Both the position numbers and the translations under genes were made by a program. A stretch of DNA of 64,000 nt from Lysobacterales bacterium 66-474 (GTDB taxonomy: Bacteria > Pseudomonadota > Gammaproteobacteria > Xanthomonadales > Rhodanobacteraceae), in contig MKWP01000016.1 in NCBI GenBank assembly GCA_001899805.1, positions 124,001 to 188,000 on the forward strand, given 5' to 3'. Shown one piece after another: positions 26,302 to 34,196 of the stretch (positions within the stretch are counted from its first letter, which is position 1; every line of letters begins with the position of its first letter). Below the pieces are notes generated by a model. That model did no database searches and was not told the DNA's origin. It was given only the letters and a program-made list of their open reading frames with translations.

Positions 26302-26442
26302 TCAGCCCGCACCTCCGTTGGTAATAAGAAGGACGAGTGCAAGAAGGGCAAGGAGCAGCATGCCGCGCAGCTGCAGCAGGCCGTCGACCGTCGCGAGACG
26401 ATCGATTGCGGCGATGCTGAGGTGGTTGTTGCGCTGCGGCAT
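26302..26442 (-). CDS. Leader peptide of the leu-ilv operon
   Basis: A 46-residue peptide starting MPQRNNHLSIAAIDR and containing a run LLLALLALVLLI (8 Leu, 1 Val, 1 Ile in 12 codons), ending TNGGAG. This is the composition expected for attenuation by charged Leu, Ile and Val tRNAs. It lies between a TTGACA promoter and the attenuator hairpin. The predicted -10 element ends only 6 bases before the ATG, so the mRNA may be leaderless; an internal ATG just before the Leu run has no clear ribosome binding site. Too short for ordinary gene finders. Confidence 0.85.
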   Translation of the reverse strand: MPQRNNHLSIAAIDRLATVDGLLQLRGMLLLALLALVLLITNGGAG

Positions 26443-26448
26443 GAGTCG

Positions 26449-26478
26449 AACGTAAAGCAGGACCCGCGAGCGTGTCAA
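26449..26478 (-). promoter_or_regulatory. Promoter of the leu-ilv operon
   Basis: On the minus strand TTGACA (26478-26473) and TACGTT (26454-26449) are separated by 18 bp. The -35 is perfect; the -10 matches three of six consensus bases. Transcription would start at or within a few bases of the leader ATG (26442). The layout is nearly identical to that of the thr leader. Confidence 0.6.
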
Positions 26479-26586
26479 CTGTTTTCTTATGATTATTTTT
26501 TCTGAACGCAAGATTTGGCAGTCTGGATGGCCATACGTCCAGATGGCGAGCGGCCTTGCCATCGTGGGACGTGGACCCTCGTCCAT

Positions 26587-27963
26587 TCAAGGCCGCACCC
26601 CGGCGGCGCGGGCCTGCGGGTGGCGGTCTTGGCCGCTCCACCCCGACCGCAGCCAGCGCTTCAATGCTTCGTCATCCGCGGCCAGCGGTTCGGCCTCGGC
26701 CGGTCGCTGCAACATCGCTGCCAACGCGTCTGGCACCGCCACGCGCCGGCCGACCAGGGGTTCCACCACGCTGTCGAACTTGGCCGGATGCGCGGTGGCG
26801 ACCACGACCCAGCGTTGATCATTGCCTGCGGCACGCAACTCGTCCAGCACGCGCACTGCACACGCCGTGTGCGGGCAAAAGACGTCGTCCTGCTCCAGGG
26901 CATGGTGTCCGAGTGCGTGGGCCTGGATGGTTTGCCGGATGCCTGCATCGTCCACGCCCTCGGCGCACAGCGCGCGCCGCAACGCGACGTCATCGCCGCC
27001 GAAGGTCCAGCGCAGGCGTTCGAAATTGCTGGGTGCGCCGACGTCCATGGCATTGGCAAGCGTCGCCACGGCCTCGCGCGGCGCGTAGTCCGCGCCGTCG
27101 AAATACGCCGGCAAGGTGGCGTTGGCGTTGCACGCCAGCCTGATTTCCCCCACCGGCAGACCCGCTTCCCGCACCCACAGGCAGGCCAGCGCGTTGCCGA
27201 GGTTGCCGGTGGGCACGACAAAGTTCAGCGAAGAACCGTGCTCGCGCCACCACGCCAACGCGGCGTGCGCGTAATAGCTCATCTGCGGCAACAAGCGGCC
27301 GAGGCTGATGCTGTTGGCGGAACTCATCGGCACTTCGCGCTGCAAGGCCGCATCGTTCAACGCGGCCTTGACCATGCGCTGGCATTCGTCGAAGCCGCCG
27401 GCCACGCGCAAGGCTTGCACGTTGTCACCGAAACAGCCGAGCTGGTGTGCCTGGCGCGGCGAAACCCGGCCATCCGGATACAGGATCGCCACGCGGGTGT
27501 CGGGCTGGCCGTGGAACGCCGCGCCGACCGCAGCGCCGGTATCGCCGGAAGTGGCGACGAGGATGGTGAGTGGCCGTGCATCGGCACGCGGCAGCCGGCG
27601 CAGGCACGCCGCCAGGAAGCGCGCGCCGATGTCCTTGAACGCGGCGGTCGGACCATGGAACAGTTCCAGCACGTGGCCTGCCGGATCACCCGCAAGCCGC
27701 CGCAACGGCGTCTCGAAATCCAGTGCTTCGGCGCAGATTGCCGGCAGCGCATCCGCCAGTGGATCACCCGCGAAGAACGGCGCCAGCAGGGTGGCGGCAG
27801 TGTCGGCCAGCAAACCGTTCGGATCGAATATCGATGGATCGAGTTGCGGCAATTTCTCCGGCACGTACAGGCCGCCGTCCGGTGCAAGCCCCGCCGCAAT
27901 CGCGCTGCCGATGCCGGCCGCCGGGCCGCGACCGCGGGTACTGGCATAGCGCGGTGTGCTCAT
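26587..27963 (-). CDS. thrC: Threonine synthase
   Basis: A 458-residue PLP enzyme converting O-phosphohomoserine to threonine. The PLP lysine lies in [13 protein letters not shown], and the substrate and phosphate regions are [29 protein letters not shown] and [13 protein letters not shown]. The N-terminal [11 protein letters not shown] and [11 protein letters not shown] blocks are those of the E. coli-type enzyme. The ATG overlaps the thrB stop as ATGA. It ends the thr operon, about 110 bp before the leu-ilv promoter on the same strand; no clear terminator was seen between them. Confidence 0.94.
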   Translation of the reverse strand: MSTPRYASTRGRGPAAGIGSAIAAGLAPDGGLYVPEKLPQLDPSIFDPNGLLADTAATLLAPFFAGDPLADALPAICAEALDFETPLRRLAGDPAGHVLELFHGPTAAFKDIGARFLAACLRRLPRADARPLTILVATSGDTGAAVGAAFHGQPDTRVAILYPDGRVSPRQAHQLGCFGDNVQALRVAGGFDECQRMVKAALNDAALQREVPMSSANSISLGRLLPQMSYYAHAALAWWREHGSSLNFVVPTGNLGNALACLWVREAGLPVGEIRLACNANATLPAYFDGADYAPREAVATLANAMDVGAPSNFERLRWTFGGDDVALRRALCAEGVDDAGIRQTIQAHALGHHALEQDDVFCPHTACAVRVLDELRAAGNDQRWVVVATAHPAKFDSVVEPLVGRRVAVPDALAAMLQRPAEAEPLAADDEALKRWLRSGWSGQDRHPQARAAGVRP

Positions 27964-28910
27964 TCGCCGTCCGTGATGTCGTCGAGCAAGGCGGCGGCAG
28001 GGCCGTCGATCGGCGCGACGAACGTGTCGCTGGCAAGGCCCGCTTCGGCGAACGCGGCCTGCATCGCCGCGGCAGCGGCTACGGCATCCGCGCGCTGTTC
28101 GTACCAGCCGAATACGCTGGGCCCGCCGCCCGAAATACTGGCGCCGAGCGCATGATGATCGAGCGCCGCCTGCTTCACGCGCGCGAAATTCGGCACCAGC
28201 TGCGCGCGCCGCGGTTCCACCAGCACATCCAGCATGCCTGCGCGCACCAACGCAGCGTCACCGCGGAAGCATCCCGCCAGTACCAATGCGAGGTTGCCGC
28301 TTTGCGTCACGAATTGGCCCAGCGCGTAATCACCGGCCAGTGCCGCGCGCGCCTTGCGCGTCTCCAGCACGCAATGCGGATGCACCAGCGCGCAATGCCA
28401 TGCACGCGGCACCGGGACGCGCAGCAAACGATCACGCGTGGCCAGCACCAGGCCGCCCAGCAGCATCGACCCGATGTTGTCGCCGTGGCGGCCGCCGCTG
28501 GCCACGGCTTCGCCTTCGAGCGCGAATGGATACAACGCCTCGCGCGACAGCGGCCGCTCCAGCAGCGCGTTGGCGGCCACCAGCGCGGCCACGCAGGACG
28601 CCGCCGAGCCGCCCATGCCGGAACCGAGCGCGATGCCCTTGTGCAGGACCAGTTCGAAGCCGTGCTGCAATTCCAATGCATCGCGTAGCGCCGACAATGC
28701 GGCGCCCGCGGTGTTGCGCGCGGGATCGCGCGGCAGGTCGGGGACGCTGCCATGGATCGCCGCGATGCGCACCACGGGTTCCTCGATCACGCGCACTTCG
28801 GCGTGATCGCCGGCGCCGTCGACGCTGTGGCCGAGGATGTCGAACCCCACCGCCACGTTGCCGACGCTGGCGGGAGCGAACGCCCGAGCAGCAAGAACAG
28901 GTGGCGTCAT
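27960..28910 (-). CDS. thrB: Homoserine kinase
   Basis: A 316-residue GHMP-family kinase that phosphorylates homoserine. It begins [27 protein letters not shown]. The ATP loop is [14 protein letters not shown], and the C-terminal motif is [19 protein letters not shown] 28910 is chosen because GGAG lies eight bases upstream; the frame is open further upstream without such a signal. It lies 35 bp after the homoserine dehydrogenase gene and overlaps thrC by 4 bp. Confidence 0.94.
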   Translation of the reverse strand: MTPPVLAARAFAPASVGNVAVGFDILGHSVDGAGDHAEVRVIEEPVVRIAAIHGSVPDLPRDPARNTAGAALSALRDALELQHGFELVLHKGIALGSGMGGSAASCVAALVAANALLERPLSREALYPFALEGEAVASGGRHGDNIGSMLLGGLVLATRDRLLRVPVPRAWHCALVHPHCVLETRKARAALAGDYALGQFVTQSGNLALVLAGCFRGDAALVRAGMLDVLVEPRRAQLVPNFARVKQAALDHHALGASISGGGPSVFGWYEQRADAVAAAAAMQAAFAEAGLASDTFVAPIDGPAAALLDDITDGE

Positions 28911-28945
28911 GGAACTTGCTCCGTCGCTGGCGATTGCGTCGATGC

Positions 28946-30103
28946 TCACGGTCGCACCGCCAGCGATTCGGCGATGCGCAGGAGATCGGCGAACACGCCG
29001 GCTGCGGTCACCTCGGGACCGGCGCCCGGCCCTTGCACCATGAGCGGATTGTCGCGGTAGCGCCGGGTGCGGAACTGCACCACGTTGTCGGCAAGCCGCG
29101 CGTGCGCAAACGCATGTGCAGCCGGCAGAGCTGCCAGTCGCACGCTGGCGCGGCCTTCGCGATCCAGCCGGCCCACGTGCCGCAGCACGCCGCTGTGGAC
29201 CTGGGCCTTCGCGAGCTTCGCCGACATCGGCGCATCGAGCTCGTGCAGACGGCGCGTGCACTCGCCCAGCGGCAACCCAGCCAGTGCGGGAGGCACCAGG
29301 CTTTCCACGTCGACATCCTCCAGCGACAATGGCAGCCCCGCCTCGCGTGCCAGGATCACCAGCTTGCGCGCGACGTCGATGCCGGACAAATCCGCGCGCG
29401 GATCGGGTTCGGTATACCCCAGTGCCTGTGCCTCGCGCAGCAGTGCCGAGAACGGCCGGCTGCCATCGTAACGGTTGCACAACCAGGCCATGGTGCCCGA
29501 GAACATGCCCTCGATATCGATCAATTCGTCGCCGGTGTCGAGCAGGTCGCGCAAGGTCTGCACCACCGGCAGGCCGGCGCATACCGTCGCTTCGCAACGG
29601 AAGCGCGCGCCGCTGTCGACACTGGCTGCGCGGATCGCATGCCAGCGTTCGAGTGGACCGCTGCCGGCCAGTTTGTTGGGCGTGATCACATGGATGCCCG
29701 CCGCCAGCCAATCCGGATAGTGCGCGGCCACCTCGTCGCTGGCGCTGCAATCGATCAACAATGCATGGCGTCCATCGTCGCCGCGCACGTGCGCAGCGAA
29801 TTCGCCGAGGTCGTTCGGACGCCAGGTTTGCGCGCGGTGATGGCGTGCGTTGAGTTCGGGATCATCGCAGTCCAGCCACATCTGCCTGCTCGCCACGACG
29901 CCGCACAGGTTCAACACCAGGTTCATGCTGCGCTCCAGCCGTGGCTGCGCCGCGCGGAGTTGTTCCAGCAACGCGCTGCCGACCCGGCCGGGACCGATCA
30001 CGCCCACCGCCAGCGCGCATCGGCGCGGAGTTCGCGCGGACGGCGCCAACGCAACAGGTGGCGGCAGCCGGGATTGGGCGATGGGCGAAGCGACGATGTT
30101 CAC
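28946..30103 (-). CDS. thrA: Monofunctional homoserine dehydrogenase of the ThrA C-terminal type
   Basis: A 385-residue homoserine dehydrogenase. It has the NAD(P) loop [18 protein letters not shown] and [18 protein letters not shown], then [17 protein letters not shown]. The catalytic region is [19 protein letters not shown] and [12 protein letters not shown], ending [16 protein letters not shown] and [17 protein letters not shown]. Sequence style matches the C-terminal half of bifunctional ThrA/MetL, but the aspartokinase half and its ACT domains are absent. The GTG start at 30103 is supported by AGGAGG five bases upstream, so the short form is genuine. An aspartokinase must be encoded elsewhere. 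Threonine feedback through ACT domains would be missing, and control falls on the thrL attenuator. Confidence 0.9.
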   Translation of the reverse strand: MNIVASPIAQSRLPPPVALAPSARTPRRCALAVGVIGPGRVGSALLEQLRAAQPRLERSMNLVLNLCGVVASRQMWLDCDDPELNARHHRAQTWRPNDLGEFAAHVRGDDGRHALLIDCSASDEVAAHYPDWLAAGIHVITPNKLAGSGPLERWHAIRAASVDSGARFRCEATVCAGLPVVQTLRDLLDTGDELIDIEGMFSGTMAWLCNRYDGSRPFSALLREAQALGYTEPDPRADLSGIDVARKLVILAREAGLPLSLEDVDVESLVPPALAGLPLGECTRRLHELDAPMSAKLAKAQVHSGVLRHVGRLDREGRASVRLAALPAAHAFAHARLADNVVQFRTRRYRDNPLMVQGPGAGPEVTAAGVFADLLRIAESLAVRP

Positions 30104-30153
30104 GGTGACCTCCTGTAGAGGTCCCGTCTCGGCTGGCGGTTGCGGTTTGCACC

Positions 30154-30178
30154 GGCCCGCCTCGTCGAGGGCGGGACC
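30154..30178 (-). promoter_or_regulatory. Hairpin between thrL and thrA, attenuator-like
   Basis: An inverted repeat CCCGCC / GGCGGG with a short CG-rich loop lies 15 bases after the thrL stop. There is no T-run after it on the minus strand (GCCGGTGCAAACC follows), so it is not a textbook intrinsic terminator. It could be the pause or terminator stem of the thr attenuator, or an anti-terminator arm. Confidence 0.55.
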
Positions 30179-30192
30179 GTTGCGTGCAAGGG

Positions 30193-30342
30193 TTACTCGC
30201 GCACGGACACCCACCCGCGACCGGTCGTGGTCGTGGTGGTCGTAGTCGTGGCGATCGCGGCAACGCCGTTCGCGGCCAGCAGCATGCCGCCGGTCGAAAC
30301 CGGAGCGGGATGCGTGCGTGCTGGTTGGATCGCGGGCGACAT
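30193..30342 (-). CDS. thrL: Threonine operon leader peptide
   Basis: A 49-residue peptide (MSPAIQPARTHPAPVSTGG at the start, then NGVAAIA) with nine consecutive Thr codons, mixed ACG, ACT and ACC, followed by GRGWVSVRE and TAA. A Thr run in a short peptide directly upstream of a homoserine dehydrogenase-thrB-thrC operon is the classic thrL signal: ribosome stalling at Thr codons under threonine shortage favours read-through. Isoleucine codons are few (two). The ATG lies 7 bases after the predicted -10 box, so the leader mRNA may be leaderless. Confidence 0.9.
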   Translation of the reverse strand: MSPAIQPARTHPAPVSTGGMLLAANGVAAIATTTTTTTTTGRGWVSVRE

Positions 30343-30349
30343 GCTGCCG

Positions 30350-30379
30350 AAGGTACGGCGCGCCTCGTGCGGCTGTCAA
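30350..30379 (-). promoter_or_regulatory. Promoter of the thr operon
   Basis: On the minus strand TTGACA (30379-30374), an 18-bp spacer and TACCTT (30355-30350). The next ATG is 7 bases away. The -35 is perfect and the -10 weak. Spacing and -10 style match the leu-ilv leader promoter. Confidence 0.6.
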
Positions 30380-30528
30380 CTGACATTTCGGCATATCCCG
30401 GTACGCCGTCACAAAACCCGACGCGCTCGCCCTGTTCGCGCCAGGCACGCAGGCTCCTGCCGCGAAAACGGTCGGGAATGGCTTGACCTGATGGATTGAA
30501 CTTTGCTGTTGACCAGCGCAGCACGCGC

Positions 30529-30921
30529 TTAATCGCGGTCATCCGCATAACGGGAAACCTCGATCAGGTTGCCATCGGGATCGCGGAAATACACCGAGGT
30601 GATCGGCCCCAGCGCACCCGTGCGCGGCACCGGGCCCTGCTCGATCGCGATACCGGCTTGCTGCAATTCGGCCATCACCGCGTCGATCGGTGTCGCGCTA
30701 ATCAGGCACAGGTCGGCCGACCCACGCGTCGGTTTTGCCGCGTGCGGTTGCAGCGGCGCGTCGGCCGGATGCAGGTTGATCTTCTGCCGGCCGAACGCGA
30801 GCGCGCGCCGGCCATTGCCGAACACGACGGCGCGCATGCCGAGCACGCGCGTGTAGAACGCGACGCTCGCTTCCACGTCGCGGACCGTGAGCACCAGATG
30901 ATCGAGGCGTTCAATTTGCAC
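30529..30921 (-). CDS. VOC-family protein
   Basis: A 130-residue glyoxalase/dioxygenase-fold protein with two beta-alpha-beta-beta-beta units: IERLDHLVLTVRDVEASVAF then VLGMRAVVFG, and SADLCLISATPIDAVMAELQ then TSVYFRDPDGNLIEVSRY. The closing FRDPDGNLIE motif contains the common metal-ligand Glu. The GTG start at 30921 has AAGGA six bases upstream and overlaps the LysR gene stop by 11 bp, so the two are co-transcribed. Substrate unknown. It ends about 150 bp before the thr promoter on the same strand. Confidence 0.85.
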   Translation of the reverse strand: MQIERLDHLVLTVRDVEASVAFYTRVLGMRAVVFGNGRRALAFGRQKINLHPADAPLQPHAAKPTRGSADLCLISATPIDAVMAELQQAGIAIEQGPVPRTGALGPITSVYFRDPDGNLIEVSRYADDRD

Positions 30922-31822
30922 GCGTCGTCCTTTTTTTCCGCCCGCCTTGTTTGCGCGCAGACGCAAAATCGTCGCGCAGGCACTCGACCAGCAGCGTCAG
31001 TGCCGGTACATGGCGGCCGCGCAAGGTCACCACCGCGGTGCGCACGCGCGCGATCCTCGCCGGCACCTTGCAAACCGACACCGCGTCGCGTTGCGAGTAA
31101 ATATCCAGCACCGAACGCGGAATCAGACCGGTACCGACGCCCGAAGCGGCGGCCGCCAGGATGGCGTGGTAGGACGCGAACTCCAGCTCGCGCGCCGGCA
31201 CCACCCGCAGCATCTGCAGCCACTGTTCGAAGCGTTTCCGATACGCGCATCCCTTGCCGCCGAATACCAGCAAGGTGCTGCCGGCCATGCGCCGCGGGTC
31301 GCGCACGGCGTCGCCCGCGGCCGCCACCAGCACCAGTTCCTCGACGTGCCACGGCACGCTGGCGAAGCGCTCGTCATCCACTTCGTCGCTGACGATGGCT
31401 ACGTCCAACGTGCCCGCCTGCAAGCGTGCCAACAGCTCGCGCGAGTGCGCGGTCTGCAATTCGACCGAAATTTCCGGGTGCCGTTGATGAAACCCGGCCA
31501 GGGGACGCGGCAGACGGCTGGCCGCCACGCTTTCCATGGTGCCGAGGCGCAGCCGGCCGCACACCTTGTCGCGGCGCACCGCGGCACGGGTCTCGTCGGC
31601 CAGCGCCAGCAGCCGGTCGGTGTAACCGACCAGTACATCGCCGGCCGCGGTCAGGCGCAGGCGGCGGCCCTCGTGTTCGAACAACGGCACCCCCAGCGAG
31701 GACTCGAGCTGGCGGATGCGCGCGGTGATGCTGGATTGCGCGCGGTTCATGCGCGTCGCCGCGCGGTTCATGCCGCCGCTCTCGACGACGGCGCGGAAGG
31801 TTTCCAGTTCGCGTAGTTCCAT
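30911..31822 (-). CDS. LysR-family transcriptional regulator
   Basis: A 303-residue regulator. The N-terminal winged helix-turn-helix reads MELRELETFRAVVESGGMNRAA and continues through RMNRAQSSITARIRQLESSLG to PLFEHEGRRLRLTAAG. A substrate-binding domain follows from about residue 90, with LRLGTMESVAASRLPRPLAGF. It is divergent from an MFS transporter gene, the usual arrangement in which the regulator controls its neighbour. The VOC gene is co-transcribed. Effector unknown. Confidence 0.92.
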   Translation of the reverse strand: MELRELETFRAVVESGGMNRAATRMNRAQSSITARIRQLESSLGVPLFEHEGRRLRLTAAGDVLVGYTDRLLALADETRAAVRRDKVCGRLRLGTMESVAASRLPRPLAGFHQRHPEISVELQTAHSRELLARLQAGTLDVAIVSDEVDDERFASVPWHVEELVLVAAAGDAVRDPRRMAGSTLLVFGGKGCAYRKRFEQWLQMLRVVPARELEFASYHAILAAAASGVGTGLIPRSVLDIYSQRDAVSVCKVPARIARVRTAVVTLRGRHVPALTLLVECLRDDFASARKQGGRKKRTTRAN

Positions 31823-31887
31823 GATCGATATTTTCGATAAATAGTGTTCGAATAATTCGTTTTACTCGATGAATTCGGAAGCTTAGC
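31823..31887. promoter_or_regulatory. Divergent promoter/operator between LysR and MFS genes
   Basis: A 65-bp AT-rich spacer in an otherwise GC-rich region. It holds ATCGATATTTTCGAT (ATCGA-N5-TCGAT), which fits a T-N11-A LysR box, and a second palindrome CGAATAATTCG. These are probable binding sites for the LysR protein. GGAAG before ATG 31888 serves the MFS gene. Confidence 0.6.
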
Positions 31888-33138
31888 ATGGCCGGCCTTT
31901 CCCGTACCGAGCCACCCATGAACCGCGAACTTCGCACCGCCTTGATCGGCATGACCACCCTGGCCCTGGCCCTCGGCATCGGCCGTTTCGTGCTGACGCC
32001 GTTGTTGCCGTTGATGCAAACCGACCACGGACTGACCCTGGTCGCCGGCGGCTGGCTGGCTTCCACCAACATGCTCGGCTATCTGCTCGGTGCCTTGCTG
32101 TGCGCGCTGTGGCCGTTGCCGCCACGGCTGAGCCTGCGCATTGGTGCGGTCGGAGTGGCCCTCGCCACCCTCGGCATGGGCCTGACCGATCGCCTGGACA
32201 TGTGGCTGCTGTGGCGGTTCGCGGCCGGGCTCGCTTCGGCCGCGTTGGTGGTGCACGGCATCGCCTGGAGCATGGCGCGCCTGCGTGCCGCCGGCCGGCC
32301 GTTGCTGGAACACGTGATGTTCAGCGGCACCGGCATCGGCATCGTCGGCAGCGGCTTGCTGGTGGCGACAACGCGACCCTTCGGTGCTTCGTCGTCGGGC
32401 TTGTGGACCGCGTTCGGCATCATCGCCGTCGCGCTGTTCGCATGGACCTGGCGGCATATGGGTGAAGACGACGCGATAGCCACCGGCAGTGCCCCGGCGC
32501 CTTCGCGCGCCGCACCACCGTCCGGCCCCGCCTGGACACTGGTGGTGATGTATGGCCTGCTGGGCTTCGCCTACACGATTCCCGCCGCCTTCCTGCCGCT
32601 GATCGCCGAACGCCAGTTGCACCTGCCGGCGTTGCGCGAATGGTTCTGGCCATTGTTCGGCGCGGCGATGACCGCCTCCACGTTGGGACTGCGCTGGCTG
32701 CCGACGCGCATCGGCAACCGCAGCGTGCTGGCCGCGTGCAGTGTCTCGTTGGCGAGCGGCATGCTGTTGAGCGTGGTCGGACATGGCGTGGCCGTGCTGG
32801 TGCTGGCCACCCTGCTGATCGGCATCGCCTGCATGCCGGTGGTGATGTACACCATGCGCGAGGCGCGCCTGCTGGCGCCGCGCAATCCCGTGCGCCTGAT
32901 CGCCGCGCTCACCACCACCTTCGGCGTGGGTCAGGCCGCGGGTCCGGCTTTCGCGGCATGGCTGGCGGCGCGCACGGGCGGCTTCGGCCTGCCGCTGGTG
33001 GTGGGCGCCGCAGTCAGCGCAGTGGCCTTGGCGTGCATGCTGGTGCGCCGGCCGGGTCGCGAAGCCAAACTGTCTGCGGGCGCCCCTTCAACGAACCCTG
33101 TCCTTCAGCCTTCGCGGTTGTGCGAACGGCGTCCCTGA
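31888..33138 (+). CDS. MFS transporter, YbfB/YjiJ-like
   Basis: A 416-residue major facilitator with about 12 hydrophobic segments. The first is MTTLALALGIGRFVLTPLLPLM, typical of the YbfB/YjiJ group. Others include GWLASTNMLGYLLGALLCAL, SGTGIGIVGSGLLVA and TTTFGVGQAAGPAFAAWLA. A cytoplasmic Pro/Ala-rich loop splits the two halves (near APAPSRAAPPSG). Substrate unknown; probably an efflux or uptake system under the divergent LysR regulator. Start ATG 31888 is supported by GGAAG; a second ATG at 31918 is possible. It converges with the dehydratase gene, 13 bp away. Confidence 0.88.
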   Translation: MAGLSRTEPPMNRELRTALIGMTTLALALGIGRFVLTPLLPLMQTDHGLTLVAGGWLASTNMLGYLLGALLCALWPLPPRLSLRIGAVGVALATLGMGLTDRLDMWLLWRFAAGLASAALVVHGIAWSMARLRAAGRPLLEHVMFSGTGIGIVGSGLLVATTRPFGASSSGLWTAFGIIAVALFAWTWRHMGEDDAIATGSAPAPSRAAPPSGPAWTLVVMYGLLGFAYTIPAAFLPLIAERQLHLPALREWFWPLFGAAMTASTLGLRWLPTRIGNRSVLAACSVSLASGMLLSVVGHGVAVLVLATLLIGIACMPVVMYTMREARLLAPRNPVRLIAALTTTFGVGQAAGPAFAAWLAARTGGFGLPLVVGAAVSAVALACMLVRRPGREAKLSAGAPSTNPVLQPSRLCERRP

Positions 33139-33151
33139 CCGGATTTGTGGT

Positions 33152-34120
33152 TCACCGCGCGGACGACCGGAACGGGATCGCGTCGAGATCGACGTTGCCC
33201 CCGCTCAGCACCAGGCCGATGCGCCTGCCTGCAAAGCGTTCGCGTTGCGCGAGCAGCGCCGCCAGCACGATGGCGGAGGACGGCTCCACCGTCTGCTTGA
33301 GTTCCGCCCACAACAAACGCATCGCGACAAGCACGGCGTCATCGTCGATGGCGATGACGTCGACCTGCAGCTCGCGGAGCAACGCAAGGTTCGGCGCACC
33401 GATGGTGGCGCGCAGGCCGTCGCACACGGTGTGTGGCACGATGTCGGTGACGCGTTCGCCGCGCCGCAGCGATTGCAGGGCGTCATCGGCGCCGGCGGGT
33501 TCCGCGCCGACGACCTCGACGCCGGGAGCCAGTGCGCGCAACGCGATCGCGCATCCGGAGATCAAGCCCCCGCCACCGATCGGCGTGATCACCGCGTCGA
33601 GATCGGGCACCTGCTGCAACAGCTCCAATGCGATCGTGCCCTGGCCCGCCATCACGCGTGCGTCGGCATAGGGATGCACCAGCGTCGCGCCGGTTTCACG
33701 CTGAACACGTGCGCAGGCTTCCTCGCGTGCTGCCTGCGTCGGCGCGCATCGGTGCAGGATGCCTCCGGCGCGTTCGATGTTGGCGAGCTTGGCCGCGACC
33801 GCGCCTTCCGGCACCACGATGTGCGCCGGGATGCCGCGCGTTCGCGCCGCCAGCGCCAGCGCCGCGCCATGGTTCCCGGACGAATGCGTGACGACGCCGC
33901 GTCGCGCTTCGTCGTCCGTCAGCGACCACACGGCATTGCAGGCGCCGCGGAACTTGAACGCGCCGCCGCGTTGCAGGTGTTCGCCCTTGAAAAACAATCG
34001 CGCGCCTGCGATTTCATCGAGCACGTCGCTGCAAAGCACCGGCGTGACCCGCGCATGCATGGCAATGCGTGCAGCAGCGGCGCGGATGTCGGCGAGGGCG
34101 GGATTTGTGAACCCGGTCAT
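33152..34120 (-). CDS. PLP-dependent threonine/serine dehydratase-like enzyme
   Basis: A 322-residue fold-type II PLP enzyme. The cofactor Lys lies in GGAFKFRGACNAV, SSGNHGAALALAA is the substrate loop, and the phosphate-binding loop is ITPIGGGGLISGCAIAL. It lacks the C-terminal regulatory domain of biosynthetic IlvA, so it is closer to catabolic threonine dehydratases, serine racemase or hydroxyaspartate ammonia-lyase. Start ATG 34120 has AGGA upstream. It could supply 2-oxobutyrate for isoleucine, since no ilvA appears in the leu-ilv operon, but this is inference. Confidence 0.85.
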   Translation of the reverse strand: MTGFTNPALADIRAAAARIAMHARVTPVLCSDVLDEIAGARLFFKGEHLQRGGAFKFRGACNAVWSLTDDEARRGVVTHSSGNHGAALALAARTRGIPAHIVVPEGAVAAKLANIERAGGILHRCAPTQAAREEACARVQRETGATLVHPYADARVMAGQGTIALELLQQVPDLDAVITPIGGGGLISGCAIALRALAPGVEVVGAEPAGADDALQSLRRGERVTDIVPHTVCDGLRATIGAPNLALLRELQVDVIAIDDDAVLVAMRLLWAELKQTVEPSSAIVLAALLAQRERFAGRRIGLVLSGGNVDLDAIPFRSSAR

Positions 34121-34182
34121 GCAATCGTCCTGGAGGCGTGGTGAAGGGGATGCATTTTGGCACTGGAAGCCAGCGGGCGGTT

Positions 34183-34190
34183 GATAAAAT
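34183..34190 (+). promoter_or_regulatory. Extended -10 promoter predicting a leaderless pepN mRNA
   Basis: TGATAAAAT on the plus strand matches an extended -10 (TGn-TAAAAT). It ends 6 bases before the pepN ATG at 34197, leaving no room for a ribosome binding site. No good -35 box is seen at the matching distance. Confidence 0.45.
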
Positions 34191-34196
34191 GGCCGG

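Noticed and set aside
30110-30300. Frame encoding a His/Asp-rich stretch (DRHDYDHHDHDRSR) upstream of the homoserine dehydrogenase
   Set aside because: This is the alternate reading frame of the nine Thr codons in thrL, not a metal-binding peptide.
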